This document shows positions 27,435 to 40,724 of a DNA stretch of 64,000 nucleotides, piece after piece. Each line of letters opens with the position of its first letter. Positions within the stretch are counted from its first letter, which is position 1. Both the position numbers and the translations under genes were made by a program. Location: assembly GCF_910589235.1 (NCBI RefSeq), contig NC_060970.1:4724487-4788486 (forward strand), in the 5' to 3' direction. Under the pieces are notes generated by a model. It had not been told where the DNA came from, did not search any database, and saw only the letters and a list, made by a program, of their open reading frames with translations. This DNA is from Vespa crabro (lineage: Eukaryota > Arthropoda > Insecta > Hymenoptera > Vespidae).

Positions 27435-27668
27435 TCGAAAAATATCAAAGCCAACTGGAGGAACAAACTGCCAGCATAATTAGCTTTTCTACCAAAGCCA
27501 CGAATTATCTCGATTCGCATAACCCACGGCCAATTAGTCAGTCGTTGCTCGGATATAATTCAAACGAGAGTGGTTTATTTCAACGATCACGAATCCTACT
27601 ACATCAGCCTTCCCTCAAACTCCTCTTATTATCAAGGAAGTTTTTAAAAATAACAAAGAAGGAGAAAG
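27435..27668 (+). other. Candidate internal exon
   Basis: A strong acceptor (TTTGTTTTATTTTATTTTCAAG) at 27434 and a donor AAAG|GTAAGC at 27668/27669 bracket 234 bp, exactly 78 codons. One frame is open throughout (EKYQSQLEEQTASIISFSTK...), moderately hydrophilic then Leu-rich. No family is recognised. No partner exon could be joined with confidence, so it may be a non-coding exon or a coincidence. Confidence 0.28.
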
Positions 27669-28326
27669 GTAAGCCTTCTACGAATCGAGGAATATATTAT
27701 ATATACATATAAGATAAAAGTGGTAAAATTAAAGTTACCCTCGTACGATAACGCGTTCAATGAACAGTGCTAATAATTATAATAACAATATTAATGAAGC
27801 TAAGTCATAATAGGACCGGAGCAAAGATTATTTCACGATCGACGACACGCAAGTTCCGCAGTCGTTAACTTTTCTCTAATCTCTAATCCCTTGCACGCAA
27901 AAAACTAATTTACACGAGTAAGGGTGGAGGAGGGTAGAAGGAAAATATATCATATAACCCTCGTGACAAATAGAAATGTTCTCTTGCTCGGCGAGCTGGC
28001 AATAATCTCTCGTGAAGTGCTTATAACGGTGTCAAATTTATCGTTTAATTCCAACACCAACTTCTTCGCCGGTGAAACGCATAATATTTATCTTAAATCT
28101 CCTGCATTTTAAAAAGAAGAAAATATCGCTTGCGTATTTCTTATTAATAATCTCGTCTGAAATTGCACATGTGTATGTCCGATAGAAATAGAGACAAAAA
28201 GACACATAAATATTTACGATTGTTGGCAAAGAAAAAATAAAGAACAAACAAGCTCTAAACAAAGACATAATGGTAAAAGCTCGAAGAATTAATCATCCAG
28301 TATCCTCGATGTAATTCCCTTTTCTC

Positions 28327-28331
<5 letters not shown>

Positions 28332-28373
<42 letters not shown>
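28332..28373. repeat. (CT)n microsatellite
   Basis: About 21 CT units. Confidence 0.9.
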
Positions 28374-28380
<7 letters not shown>

Positions 28381-28681
28381 CCTCCTTGTCTCTCACTTAA
28401 TCTTTTTCTTCTTCTTCCAGCTCATAAACGACGCAATTGTTATCCCTATGAGCTTATAAGATCGTGTAGCGTGAAAATACTGACGTTATTGTATTTACAG
28501 GAACGTATTTTTTTTCTTCTCTTGTTTTTCCAAAATGATTTATATAACTACCAGCTGTCTGTTCTCGCGAATAACTCCCTCGCTCCCCCCCCCCTCCTAT
28601 TTCTCTCTCTTTTTCTCTTACTTGATGATAAAATAATCTTTAAAAAGATGAATGATCTACAGTTGACGATATATATAAAAT

Positions 28682-28734
28682 GATATATATTACATAAAAA
28701 AAATTTTATGTAATATATACATATATTACATAAA
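28682..28734. repeat. AT-rich hairpin with alternating palindromes
   Basis: TATATATTACATAAAA is followed by an A-rich loop and then TTTTATGTAATATATA, giving a near-perfect 16-bp stem. Directly after it, TTATGTAATATATA and CATATATTACATAA form a second overlapping inverted repeat. The motif TTACATAA and its complement alternate three times in 52 bp. Confidence 0.6.
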
Positions 28735-29563
28735 ATGGAAGTTATCTAAAAATATTTTGCAAACGTCAAGCCGACGACCTTAACGTTTAATATTCTAAGT
28801 GGTTGCATAATTAAGTTCACGTTATTGCTCGTGATTAATTCAGCGAATACCAGGCTAATTGCGCGAGCACGCGTATATGCCGCCTAGCTAATTATTCATA
28901 GGAGGATGGGCCTCTGCACGGGGCCAGGTTAAAATGAGCGTTTATTTCGTTATGAATTCGATCGTTTTTCGATGAAGAATATGTACGTACGTACGTATTC
29001 TGTATACATACATATGTAAATATCTATGTGATTTTTTTCCGCTGACAAAAGAAAAGAAAAGAGAAAAAAAAAAAAAAAGAAGAAAAAAAAACTCTCTTGT
29101 TGGTGCGATTTTAACGAACAAAAATCGACGACCTCATTCCGCAAGCGAGCAAAAAAATCAGCCGACACGAGTATACTTTCCAAACGAATAAATATTTACG
29201 ATGAAAAAACTTGATCTATTTTTTATACGTCCTCCCCCGCCATCGTCCTGCTCCTATCCATGACCCACACCACTCCTACTCATCGTCGTTCTATATTCCT
29301 TTACGATGAAATGTTGTATATGTATATGGTATGTATATACGTATATGAAAGAATCGATTTTTAACGTGTAGTAGAAACGAAGACGATTTTTCTCTAACGA
29401 CCGTCATACCAAAGTTCCTTTCAAAAAACGAATCAACCCAACCCACCAACCCCTATACCCTCATCAACTAACCCCTTGCCTATAAATCAGTAGTTAGAGA
29501 GAAACGCTGAGAAACGTAACGGAATTTCTCTTCTTTGTCTTCGAGGACATCGATCGATATGAA

Positions 29564-29566
<3 letters not shown>

Positions 29567-29604
<38 letters not shown>
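29567..29604. repeat. (GA)n microsatellite
   Basis: About 19 GA units. Confidence 0.9.
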
Positions 29605-29610
<6 letters not shown>

Positions 29611-31462
29611 AGAAGAGAGCTTTCTAGGATGGCTCAAGATAGAGAGGATCAATTAATCTCTTTGATCTAGCTTGAAACTAGATGGTTAGATGCTGGAACG
29701 AAGATTCGCTCGAAGGAATTCGTCGTTGGTTATACGAGAAAATCAATGGTGAATCTAAGTGTTAAAGAACATTTTATTTTGGTGTTCAAGAACAATTATT
29801 TTTATCTAATTAACGTCTTGACTGATCGTGATAATCATCGACGAGAAGCACACACACACACATATAGAAACATTGCTAAGTTTTTTAAATGAATTACATT
29901 AAAAGTCAAATAATATAAAATAAAACAATTTCAATAACGCATATAAAAATAAATAACGACATGAAATAGAAGGTGATGTTATTTGACGATTAATAATTGT
30001 TAATAAAAATACTCATTTTTTATGAAAATAAAATAATAAAATTATAAAAATAATGTGGTTAAATATATAAAATTTAGCGATTAACATTGTTAACCAAAAT
30101 ATAGAAACGAGTATTAAAAATTGAACGAAAAACAAATTTATAAAATTATACGTCAATTGATATAAATCAAGTGACATTAAAAGAAAATTCTATTCTTGGT
30201 GATGTTAATTCTTCTGCAACATGAACACGGCTGATTCATTGAGCACAACAAAAGATATAGTGCACATAGGATGCAAACAGTGGTCACCCCATCGTATTAC
30301 ACGACGTAGTGCAAGAGACACTTGTCTGCATTCATTTCAATACTCTCTCAATGATATCAACAAGGAGAAAAAAAATAAAAAACAAAGTCTTTCTTCTGTT
30401 CATTATCAGCTGTCTCCCTTTTTATACCTTTATATTCGGTATCTTTCATTCATTCTCTTTTGACTTTTCAACATTTGTTCGTCAAACAAAAAAAAAAGAG
30501 AAAAAAAAAGAGAAAGAAAAAACATTACAGCGTTTCATCTTCAAATAAAGATTGTTTACATTTATATTTTCTGATAAAAATGTTGTCACTTCATTGATAT
30601 AATTGAAAGGAAAATTTTTTTATTTTCTTTGGTATTTTATTCTCCAATACGATAGTCGTCAAAATCTGATGACATTATATTTTCTTTTTTTTCCCCTCGT
30701 CTATTCCATACATCAAAATGTCTCTCTCCCTCTCCCTCTCTCTTTCTAACGAACGATCTAGAAATATCTTCAAAACAGATTTCTCCTTCAATTACGCCAT
30801 GATCTTCTTTTCAACCAGCTCGCCACGAACGAACAGAAAGAAGACTGGTTGGAGATACGAGCGTACGCTTTCATTGTGTATACGTTCTACCGGGTAAATA
30901 AGCTCGAAAAAAGCACGGCTCTCTCGTGACTATAGTCAAGAGAGAAAGAAAGAGTTCTCTCTATGATTGTACACACCTACATACATATATATATATGTAT
31001 ATATATATACACCTATGTGAATACGCGATAATACGTCGAATGGCTTCTCGAGAAATTCTTTAGAAGAATGAAATCGCGTATGAAAGAATTATCCTTTGAA
31101 TGGGACTTTTTAACACCTAAATGCTCAAAAAACTTTATCATAAAAAAATGAAAACACTAATAAAGATATTTAAAAAATAATAATAATAGAAATTGTTTGT
31201 TCTTCCTTCGACACTATTTCTCATTGTTAAAAATTGTTTAAAATTATTTAAACGATAGAGATAAAGATTATTTTGAAGAAAGAAAAAAGGTACATCAACG
31301 TATATACCTTTATATTGAAGTTAATTCGTAGAGTCCGTTCAAGCCTACCCACTAAAATCGATCAAATCGATATCGATTATTGAAAGCAATGATGGCTATA
31401 GTTGTTCTCTTTGGCTTACAGCTGGCCGAGCGATCTTGAATGCTTAGTTATGCGTAACCCAG

Positions 31463-31849
31463 GTGAATATAGGTGAATATCGAATAGTAGAGGAAACGAT
31501 TGATCTGGAAACAACGAACGCGGCTACTTCGAACGAAACGAAAGCTCGTAGTCCGAGTCTTGCTTCGATATACGAACGAGCACAACACTTTAGTAAGAGC
31601 GTGTGTATGCCGTTAGTGGAATGGCGGCATCGCATCGTGGAAATTATCGAGATTCCAATGCATCATCGAAAGGATCGTGCAGGTTCCCGCAGAAACTCCA
31701 GAGTCCAAGCCTACCGATCGCTCCTCTACTCGAATGCAATTGATTCATCGAGATCCACCGATTTGCTTACTACTACTATTGCCAAAGCAACGCACGTGCG
31801 CACGTCCACACGCATGCATATTCCATCTCTTTCTCATATTTTAATGTAA
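31463..31849 (+). other. 128-codon open frame without an upstream ATG
   Basis: This low-repeat, CpG-rich stretch stays open for 128 codons (..VEETIDLETTNAATSNETKA..), but the first in-frame ATG lies about 50 codons in, near 31608. The minus strand is open for 63 codons in the same place. No domain is recognised. Either an exon or stop-poor CpG-rich DNA. Confidence 0.15.
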
Positions 31850-32897
31850 CATCTTTTAGAAGATAGATATAATCATGTGAAATAATAAAGATATTTTTAT
31901 GAATGAAAAAGATAACTTCTGTCAAAAGAAAAAAAAAGAAAAAAAAAAAAAGAAAGAAGAAAAAGGCAACAAAAAGAAAAAAAGAACACCTTAAAAAATC
32001 TTTGTAATGATAAGGATGAAAGGAGAGTAAGTAAGTTCATGTGCCAAAATGTTTAAAAGATTTCCAAAACGTTTTGTCCCGATAACGAACAACAACTTCG
32101 TGAAGAAAGACAAGAAATCGTAGGTTCCTTTTGTTTCAGATCGTTTCCAAATGGGACGGGCTCGATGCCAGGTCGAAGGCGTGAAAGTCCTTTCTTTCTT
32201 TTACACCATAATTTCATGTCCCCCTTACAACAGTCTATGTCTCTCTCTCTCTCTCTCTCTCCCTCTTCCACTTCGTATACTAGTTCACTCTAAACGTCAA
32301 CTCTACTTGAACGTATGCCAGAATAACATCGTTGGACGACTACTACTGCTAACCGATTAGATCACCATCCTTGCACCTTGATAAACTATTCTACTGGTAA
32401 AACTGATAATGATAAGCCTGGACCTGCGGTTAGAACGCAAACAAGAACCCCTGGCACAACTTCCTCACTTCCTTGCCAGTTGTTATTTAACCTTCTCTAG
32501 AAACGTTAAGGACTTCAGGAAAAAGGTCAACCTGAGAGAGAAACGTGCTCGTTAGCAAAGACAAAAGTTTTCTCTAATTAGAACGTTTCAGATAGAATAT
32601 AATGATCTTAGAAAAGATAATTTATTACGTAGAAATTATAAAGATAATTTATTATGTAGAAAAACGAATATTAATTTTCTTGAAATTTGTATTCTGCCAT
32701 CTAACGATGCTCTATCATGTCTTTTATAATTTCCGTGTTAATAAGAGACCGTCTTTGTGCAGGTGATCCACATAATTGCCGAAACAGACTACTAATTCCG
32801 ATGCTAACCTATCCATAGAATACATTTGCAAGTATAAGGTAAATTCTGTGAATGTGTTGGATCAAATAACAGACATGCGGGTCCACCTAGTCTCCAA

Positions 32898-32930
<33 letters not shown>

Positions 32931-32954
32931 ACACATACACATGCACACACACAC
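32898..32954. repeat. Compound (TC)n(AC)n microsatellite
   Basis: About nine TC units pass into interrupted AC/ACAT units. Confidence 0.85.
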
Positions 32955-33954
32955 GACCTCCTTTACTTCTCTTCTCCTGGTCTCCCTTCGAAATAGAACT
33001 GCAACATCTACGAATACGTAGGAAGCGGAACAACGATCGATTCGCTTGCTACGAATGCTGTAGCATAATTGGGACGAATATGAAATTCTATTGGCGGGAG
33101 AAACTTCGAACGATGCTCTACCAGCTTCGAACTGAATGATATTACGGCTTCTGACAACGAAAAGCTTCTACTCAGCTAACTAGCTATCCATAATTGTTGA
33201 AAATTAGCTGCCTCGTTGAACATTGATTCAACTTAACACTTTGCAATCTTCAAAACGCAGTCAGAAAACTTTATGGATTTTAATCATTTCACAATTATTC
33301 CGGAATACAAAGATTTTTCTTAAATGCCTGATGTCGAGTACCACGGAAAGAAAAAGTGATAAAAATGTTGAATGAAAGGGAAGCCTGTCGATCTAAGAAG
33401 ACAAAAAAGTTTCTTCATTTGTGGGAAAATCTTTATATCTTTCTCTCTCTCCATCTCTCCTCCTCTCTCTCTCTCTCTCTCTCCTTTTCTATTCACACCA
33501 GAAAGGCATCTAAAGAACCTAGTTTGGAAAGACTCGCGTAACGCGTGCCCGGAAAACCTAAACTTTCTAGCGAGTATTACTTCTAAGGTGTCTCAAAATC
33601 ACCGGCAAATAGCTGGGATTTACTTTCTACTTCTCGTTTATTGCTTTATCCGAACTCCGAATCAGTTTTTCCTTTCCTTTGACTACTACTATCTACTATT
33701 GGAAAAGAAATAAGAAAGCTAAAAGAAAGTGAGAAGAAAAATAAAAATAAGAAATAAAATAAAATAAAAAAATAAAAGCAATTCGAAGAATTTCGAGATA
33801 AAATAAAAATACATCGAAGATTTTACGTGAGAAAAATAATAACTACATTAATACATATTCCAAACTAACACGAACATCATTGCGATCATCGTAATCATTC
33901 TCGGTGGTGTCAACAAGTGTCGCTTCATTGATTAGAACACTAATCTGATTTGAG

Positions 33955-34136
33955 GCTTGACACGACTGTTCCCGAAAGTGGCTTGACAATTCAGGACACT
34001 CTAGTCGTGATTAGGTTTATTTGCGGGAAGCCACCGAGAGCTATGTCCAACATCCTGAAAATCAATGGGATCCAAGAGGGAGACAGCGATAGGAGGTGGA
34101 CAGCAAAGGTATGTAGTGACATAAGAGAAATATATA

Positions 34137-34211
<75 letters not shown>

Positions 34212-34549
34212 AATCACTGCAATTAATGAGATAAAATTCCTATAAAAAATTATATACATATCAGCTGATGAGAGAGATCATCATATATCGAAATCATTTA
34301 AAAATAATAAACAAGAAATCTTCGATGTTGAAAGGTGTCGTAAGCGTTAGAAAAAGCTATGTTCCAAAGTTTCTCCGATATAAGGGTGAAACTGATTTAC
34401 CGTACGACTTGGCCGATATAAGAACAAGCATCTTAGGAGTGTACAAACACAGTATCAAGCGGAAGAGTTCGCGGAGGAAACTGTTGACTCGCGAATTTAT
34501 ACCAAACTTACTACCACAATACTTTAAACGGCTAAACTTACGACTATGA
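33955..34549 (+). other. Candidate two-exon coding unit interrupted by a compound microsatellite
   Basis: Exon 1 is 33955-34108, after a TTTGAG acceptor, open in the frame LDTTVPESGLTIQDTLVVIR..., ending AAAG|GTATGT in phase 0. The intron 34109-34264 contains (TA)n(GA)n. Exon 2 opens after ACATATCAG at 34264 and continues in the same phase (LMREIIIYRNHLKIINKKSS...) to TGA at 34547-34549. The join would give about 145 codons with no stop; exon 2 is basic (KRKSSRRKLLTR). In-frame agreement is a one-in-three event, the first acceptor is weak, and no family is recognised. Confidence 0.27.
34139..34208. repeat. Compound (TA)n(GA)n microsatellite
   Basis: About 20 TA units pass directly into 15 GA units, inside the intron of the exon-pair candidate at 33955-34549. 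Confidence 0.9.
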
Positions 34550-36636
34550 TAAAAAATACAAACGAATGAGTACCAGTTTAAAGAGATAACACGATGTATT
34601 TTTACCTGACATAAAAAGAAAAATAATAATTATTCATAATCGTCAAAACATAAGCATAAGGACATCTATTATATGCATCGAATTCGTATGAGAAATAATA
34701 ATTTCACAATAAAAAGTTTATTGGCGAAAGAGCGAGAGAGAAAGAGAGAAAGAGAGAAAGGGAGGCAGAAGAAAAGACAAATTTGGTATTTAGAAGAAGT
34801 ACGATAAAGTTTTTCGTTACTCGAGACGATCAAGAGGAGAATATCTTTCACTGGGATAGCGACGCGAGCCTTTTCTCCTCAAAGAACTCCAAGATCTCAT
34901 TTCATTCGTCTAACGGAAGGAAAAGTAGGAGAGAATAAAAACAAGAAAACCGGCGTTACGCGATAGAGGAATAAAGCTTTCGATGGGTACCGAATATACC
35001 ACGTGAAAATAGAATTCCAAGGATCAAAAATGCCAAAAACCCTCGAGAGTAGAAGATAGCTTCTGAATTTTAGTGTTCGCCTAACCTAAAAAAGGCTACC
35101 TAGTATCCAATTGTGATCCACTGATGGTCGAGCAAGACACTAGAATTTTCAAGTCTTCTTCTTTCTGCCTCACAAACCTGACAATGTCCTCAAACGTTAG
35201 CCTCTCTCTTTCTCTTTCTCTCTCTGTCTCTATCTATCTATATATCTCTTCTTAGCTCGTAACGTCCAAACCATAACCATCTTCTCTTTCTAGTAACTCG
35301 CATCAAGTCTGGCCCTTCATCGTGGTCATTTGCTTAGATATGAGAGGACTTTCGTGGATCGTCCTCCTTCATATGTGGTTTTCGTGTTTCTCGATCGATG
35401 GGAGGAGGAGGAGGAGGAGGAGGGTAAAACATCTTCGGAACTCAGCAGACCGATAACTTATGCGAATGATTCGTCTCGGCAAACGAGCCCATTCAATTCA
35501 AGATTCTACCTAAAAAACCTATTGGTGATATTCCAATTATCATTCGAAATCTGAATTATATAATATAAATAACATCAACATTTTCTATGTGAATATATAT
35601 ATATTCAATTATCTAAAAATATTTAAAACACATTAACAATAACATTACAGAGTAATTTTATTCTCGTTGACATAAAAAGTATCGTTTTGATCTAGTGGTT
35701 ATTTTATTGAAAAACAAATGAATGAAAAATCGTGTGAAATGGTAAAAGCTCGTTGTACGGGCTCGAGTCGATACGAGCCAATTCAACGTAAAGAATAAAA
35801 AGGGAGGAGGGGAGAGATGGAGGGAGAAACGACATCGTTGTTTGTTTGACCATTAAAAACACTCTAATTGGTCGTGCACGCGAAATGTTCGGACAATTTG
35901 AAAATCGCGTGTGAACGAGCAATGAAATCGTCATTTTCTTTTTCGGCTTTGAAGAATGCAATGAATATATGTATGCCAGAATCGACTACCCTAACTCCAC
36001 GAATCTTCGATAAGCTCGATCTAGAAAGAGAGGGGGAAGTTGCAAAAAAGAAATTTACGATACTAGATCGCGTGCACGCCTTGTTATATAGCCTTGTTAT
36101 TTGTTTCTTTCCTACTGACAATTATTTCTCAGGCACGAAATCGAACGATTTCACGAAACTACGATGATTCTTATCGAACTATGTACATGTAACTTATACC
36201 TACCTATCTATGAACTAACGACCCGAAAGTAGCCTTCGTGCTAAGATGCAATTTCGTTTTCTAAATAATTATTTACGACGTGTACTGGAAGCATTCTATA
36301 TATTCGAGAGTCTAGTTATACGACTTGTAATTACGATATCATGATTGCTTGGAAAAAGAACAACTTGAAAAAAAAAGAAGAAAAATCTCTACTCTCTTTT
36401 AAGGATCTTGCAACTTTTAAGTTTGCGATCAAAAACTTAATCATTTATTTTGACGATCCACTTAAAATTATCTTTCGATACTTTCTATTTTTATATATTT
36501 TACTCGGACAAATTTTTTTATCCGATTTTTCTCTCTGTTCTTTGCATTTTTATTTCTTTCCACGGAAAAATAATAAAACTGTTTTGTAATATGCACGGAT
36601 ATACGTTTGTATAATATAAAACGAGAAAGAAAGAGG

Positions 36637-36641
<5 letters not shown>

Positions 36642-36684
<43 letters not shown>
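36642..36684. repeat. (GA)n microsatellite
   Basis: About 21 GA units. Confidence 0.9.
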
Positions 36685-36688
<4 letters not shown>

Positions 36689-39332
36689 GAAAGAAAAGGA
36701 CACAAAATGATAGAGGAAACTGAGATAACTCGGACTAGTTTACGAGGGTGTAAAAACTTGGAAGTTGGTGGTTTCAAAAAAAAATGATGCTTATAAAGAG
36801 TCGTGCTTATGACTATAGAAATACAAACGAGAGAATACATAATTTTGTGTATGTCCATTTGCCTAAAATTATCTACCGAATTATAATCACGTATCGTGAA
36901 CAACATAAATAAAAAATTCTACTAAAATATTCAATCAATATATCAAATAATATGAATTTGCATAAAAGAAAAATTAATTTCGATAAAATTAGCGTTTAAA
37001 ATACTTTCTATTAAATTTTCAATGAACCTTTATCAAGATGGTATGAATAAATAATATACCATAAAAAAAGAAAAAAATTCTCTCCTACATGTACATATAT
37101 GTATGAAACAACATGCAACCATAAATTTTCAAAGATATTACTGATAAAATAAAGAACATATCCAACGCAATATTTTATTCCTACGACAAAGTATTTCGAT
37201 TACTCGTAAAAATCCGACCTACAGGACACACACGAAAGTTTAATACGGTCCCAGGAGAAAGAAACCAAGGAAGAATAAATAGAGAAAGGAGAGAACAAAG
37301 AAAATAAAGTAGTAAGTGGGAGAGAGAAAGAGAGAGAGAGAGAGAGAGTGAGAAAGAGAAAGAAAAATTACGATTAACCAGAGGATATTTCGCTTTCTTA
37401 TACAACTATTTTATTCTTTCATCGTGAACAATATCCAAGATAGCTAAGCGGAAAGTGCAAAACGTCGAAAGAACGAGCCGATACTCGGTTTGCTTGCTTC
37501 TCTTTGTTACCTTGATCACCCTTTTCCACGAATAATAAATTAACAGAAGCTCAGGATTATCGGTAGTGCAGGGGATTACGACGACTTTGGAGGGTTTATT
37601 GAACTTTTATCGAGAGTCCACGAAGCGAGGAGAAAAAAATCAAGAAGAGACGAGAGTTAGAGAAAGAGAGAAAGAAGTGTACAACGAAAGAAAACCAATC
37701 GACAAAAAGAGGAGGAAGAAGAAGAGGAGAAGAGACAGAGCCAAAAGGAGAGGAAGAGGAAGAGGAAGAGGAAAAGACGAAGAAGAAGCGGATAAGAACA
37801 GGAAATGAAAGAGAACTGCTTCCTCTTAGCAATCTCCGTTGGCAATTCGCCGATCCGATAAATCCAATCAGCTTACTCATCTACCTACGTGTATCTGCGC
37901 ACGTCTACTAATGATCCCTAAACCCGGCCAATTCCAATCGAGACTCTTCTACTGGTATCCTGATTACTACGCTACGCGTAAGATGCACTTTTTTTCTTGA
38001 AACGTAACCTTTGCTCTCTATACGTGTTTTCCTCTCTATACTTTTGATAACTATTTTGATGTATACATATATATATATATTCGTCGAAAGAATTAAATGT
38101 CATGTAAATTGGGTATCGATATAATTTGATGAAATTGTAATAAGGAATATGTACATGTTCGTTTGCTATAAAAAGAAAAAAAGAGAAAAAAAAGGTAAGT
38201 CGAATTAAAAATATTTCGAATCATTTTCTCTATCCAATCGACATATCATATATTTGATGAATATGCGAGTATGGCTTCTATACGTTATATTAACGCATGA
38301 ATTATTTTCGATCCGCAACGTCGGATTTTCATCGGCTAAAAATTTCACGACTTGTCGAACAGGACTTTGCTGCTTATACTATATAAAAAAAAAAAGGTAA
38401 AAAAAAGTAAAAAAAGACCAGATAGAAAAGGGAGAAAGAGAAAAAAAGAAGAAAATCACGATAAAGCGAATACACAGCGGAGTAATAATATCGTGTTCCA
38501 AACATCAACATGCTCTTTAATTAATGATTAATAAAAAAAAAAGGATTTGCTTTCGTTTTATCAGTCCTTTCGATGAGTACGAGTTCGCTCGGAACATTTT
38601 TTTACGCGTAAAGGAAGAAGATGAAATTACGAGGAAAAAAGAGAATAAAAGAGAGAGGGAGGGAGGAAGAGAGAGAGAAGCAATAAATTTCCAATATCAT
38701 CATGAAAAGAAAATTTCATGGAAAAATATTCTTCTATGATCCGTTAAAGATAAAATAATTAAGTATAAAATATATCCAACCATATATAAATCAAACATTT
38801 ATATAGTGAAAAATTTATAATAAATAATGAAACGTATCTTTCTACAAAGAGTTTAAACATATATATATAGAAAGAGAGAGAGAAAACAAAAAGAAAGATA
38901 AAGAGAATAAGTTTTGATAATGGTTTTGCTTCAAATTTGATACATGAACCCGAAGCTTTTGGGCGCGTCAACCCGTTTCCTCCGCATCTTCTCCGATAGT
39001 TTGCATTGTATTAGCCGTACCCCAGGAACAATTCGCACGGGAATTGAACGCTCTCGGTAGCTAGAATTGCACGGAGAAGCGACCTGATTAACGCTTCTCC
39101 TTGGTAGCATAGCACACGTATCCATTGGTCCAAGGTAACGATCGATGTCCGGAGAACAGTGCGGAAGTGTATGGGTGTGTATGTGTTTCTGTGACATATA
39201 CTTAGCAAGGCAATTCCGTATTCTCCTATGGCACGAATACTCTTACAATTACAATCCAAACGAAATAGTATTAGTCCTACGAGTCATAAACAAAATGCAT
39301 ACATTACTTTTAAACATATTTATAATATGTAT

Positions 39333-39341
<9 letters not shown>

Positions 39342-39379
<38 letters not shown>
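39342..39379. repeat. Compound (TA)n(TG)n microsatellite
   Basis: About 15 TA units followed by four TG units. Confidence 0.85.
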
Positions 39380-40647
39380 ATATTTTATTTTCGTTACTCT
39401 CAACTTTTATATCTCTCAGTAAAGAAAGTAACTATTATAAACTCAAGAATACTTCAACGATAGATCCTCTGGTCTTTCGACGATCCGTCTCTCGACTGGT
39501 ATCCGAACTGGAAACTTGGAAAACGCGACTCTATCGTCGTAACTATCCTCGAAACAATGAGAGAAACGAAGCAGAGTAATCCTTTAGGAGGGGATCAGGA
39601 TGTTGAACGAAAAGTACGGGGTAAGAAAGAGAAAGAAGGAAGATGAAGAAGAATGAGTAGAAAAGAGAAGGCCAACAGACACTTACAACTTACTTTTCGA
39701 CATAAAATGATAGCTTCAAGAGAGAGAGTGAGAGAGAGAAAGAGAAGGTGGATCGAAAAGCACAAGGGAAGAGGCATACTTTCGAATTCTCTGAACTCTC
39801 TCTCTCTCCCCTTTGGTCTAATCGATCAAGAACTTTCCTAGTGGAAATATCCTATCTCACGCATACATGCAAGTTTGTCGAATAGATTTTCAAGAGTCCA
39901 AGGTAAGAATCGTTAAAGTCGATACACTCGAGAATCCCTGATATGTTTCCAAAGATACTCCATGAGGAAAGAGAAAACTGGGATCGTGGGGAAAAGTAGA
40001 TGGAGGAGGAGAATGAAATCTAAGAAAGAAATAAAAGAAAGGAATAGGGTTGGACATGAGAAATAGTCCGGCCTGAACTGGGACTATGAAACTTTCGCTG
40101 CTTGACGATTCAACGCGACGAAACGTCCGCGAAATTGGAAAGCACCCTCTCGAGAAGAACACGCTCCTGACTTTTCTCCATTTTCTTTTCTTGGCCCTTC
40201 TGGTTCTCTCTTCGCGGTTCATCTCTTTTTTTCTCAAAAAGAAATGGGGGAAGAAGGTTAAGATAAAGAAGAACCTTGGGAATTTCAGATAAGAATATTA
40301 CTTGGGCTAATGTTAAGAAAGAACTTTCTGATAACTAACTTAACACTCACTTGTTAATCCTGGCCAAGTATTAACTTGAAAATTCATTAACATGATTTCA
40401 TGCGATCGAATTATTAATACCGAAGGTAAAGAATAAGAAAAAGCAAAAGAGTTTATTCCGGACCGAATAAAATTCATCATAATTTTTTTTCATGAACTCG
40501 AATCAGATTTATTCAGACGAATGTACATATGCGTTCAATTGTCCTGAATATTAAACAGTTCTCATCCCTATATCTTGGACGATTTCATTAAATATTCAAA
40601 TTTCATTCCCCTTTCCACTGTTGATCTTTGTTCTCTATCGCTGCTTG

Positions 40648-40724
40648 CAAATAAATAAATAAATAAATCAATCAATCAATCAATCAATCAATCGATCGAT
40701 CAATCAATCAATCAATCAATCAAT
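40648..40724. repeat. Compound (AAAT)n(AATC)n array with ATCG variants
   Basis: Five AAAT units are followed by about 14 AATC units; the middle contains CGATCGAT variants. Confidence 0.9.

Larger units (their letters stand above)
28740..33940. other. No supported gene; includes a homeodomain-site-rich unique block
   Basis: 28790-28970 is a unique block rich in TAATTA/ATTAA-type cores embedded in GC-rich sequence, the texture of a developmental enhancer (inference). 29880-30200 is plain AT-rich DNA. The rest is simple repeats and short frames. Confidence 0.4.
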
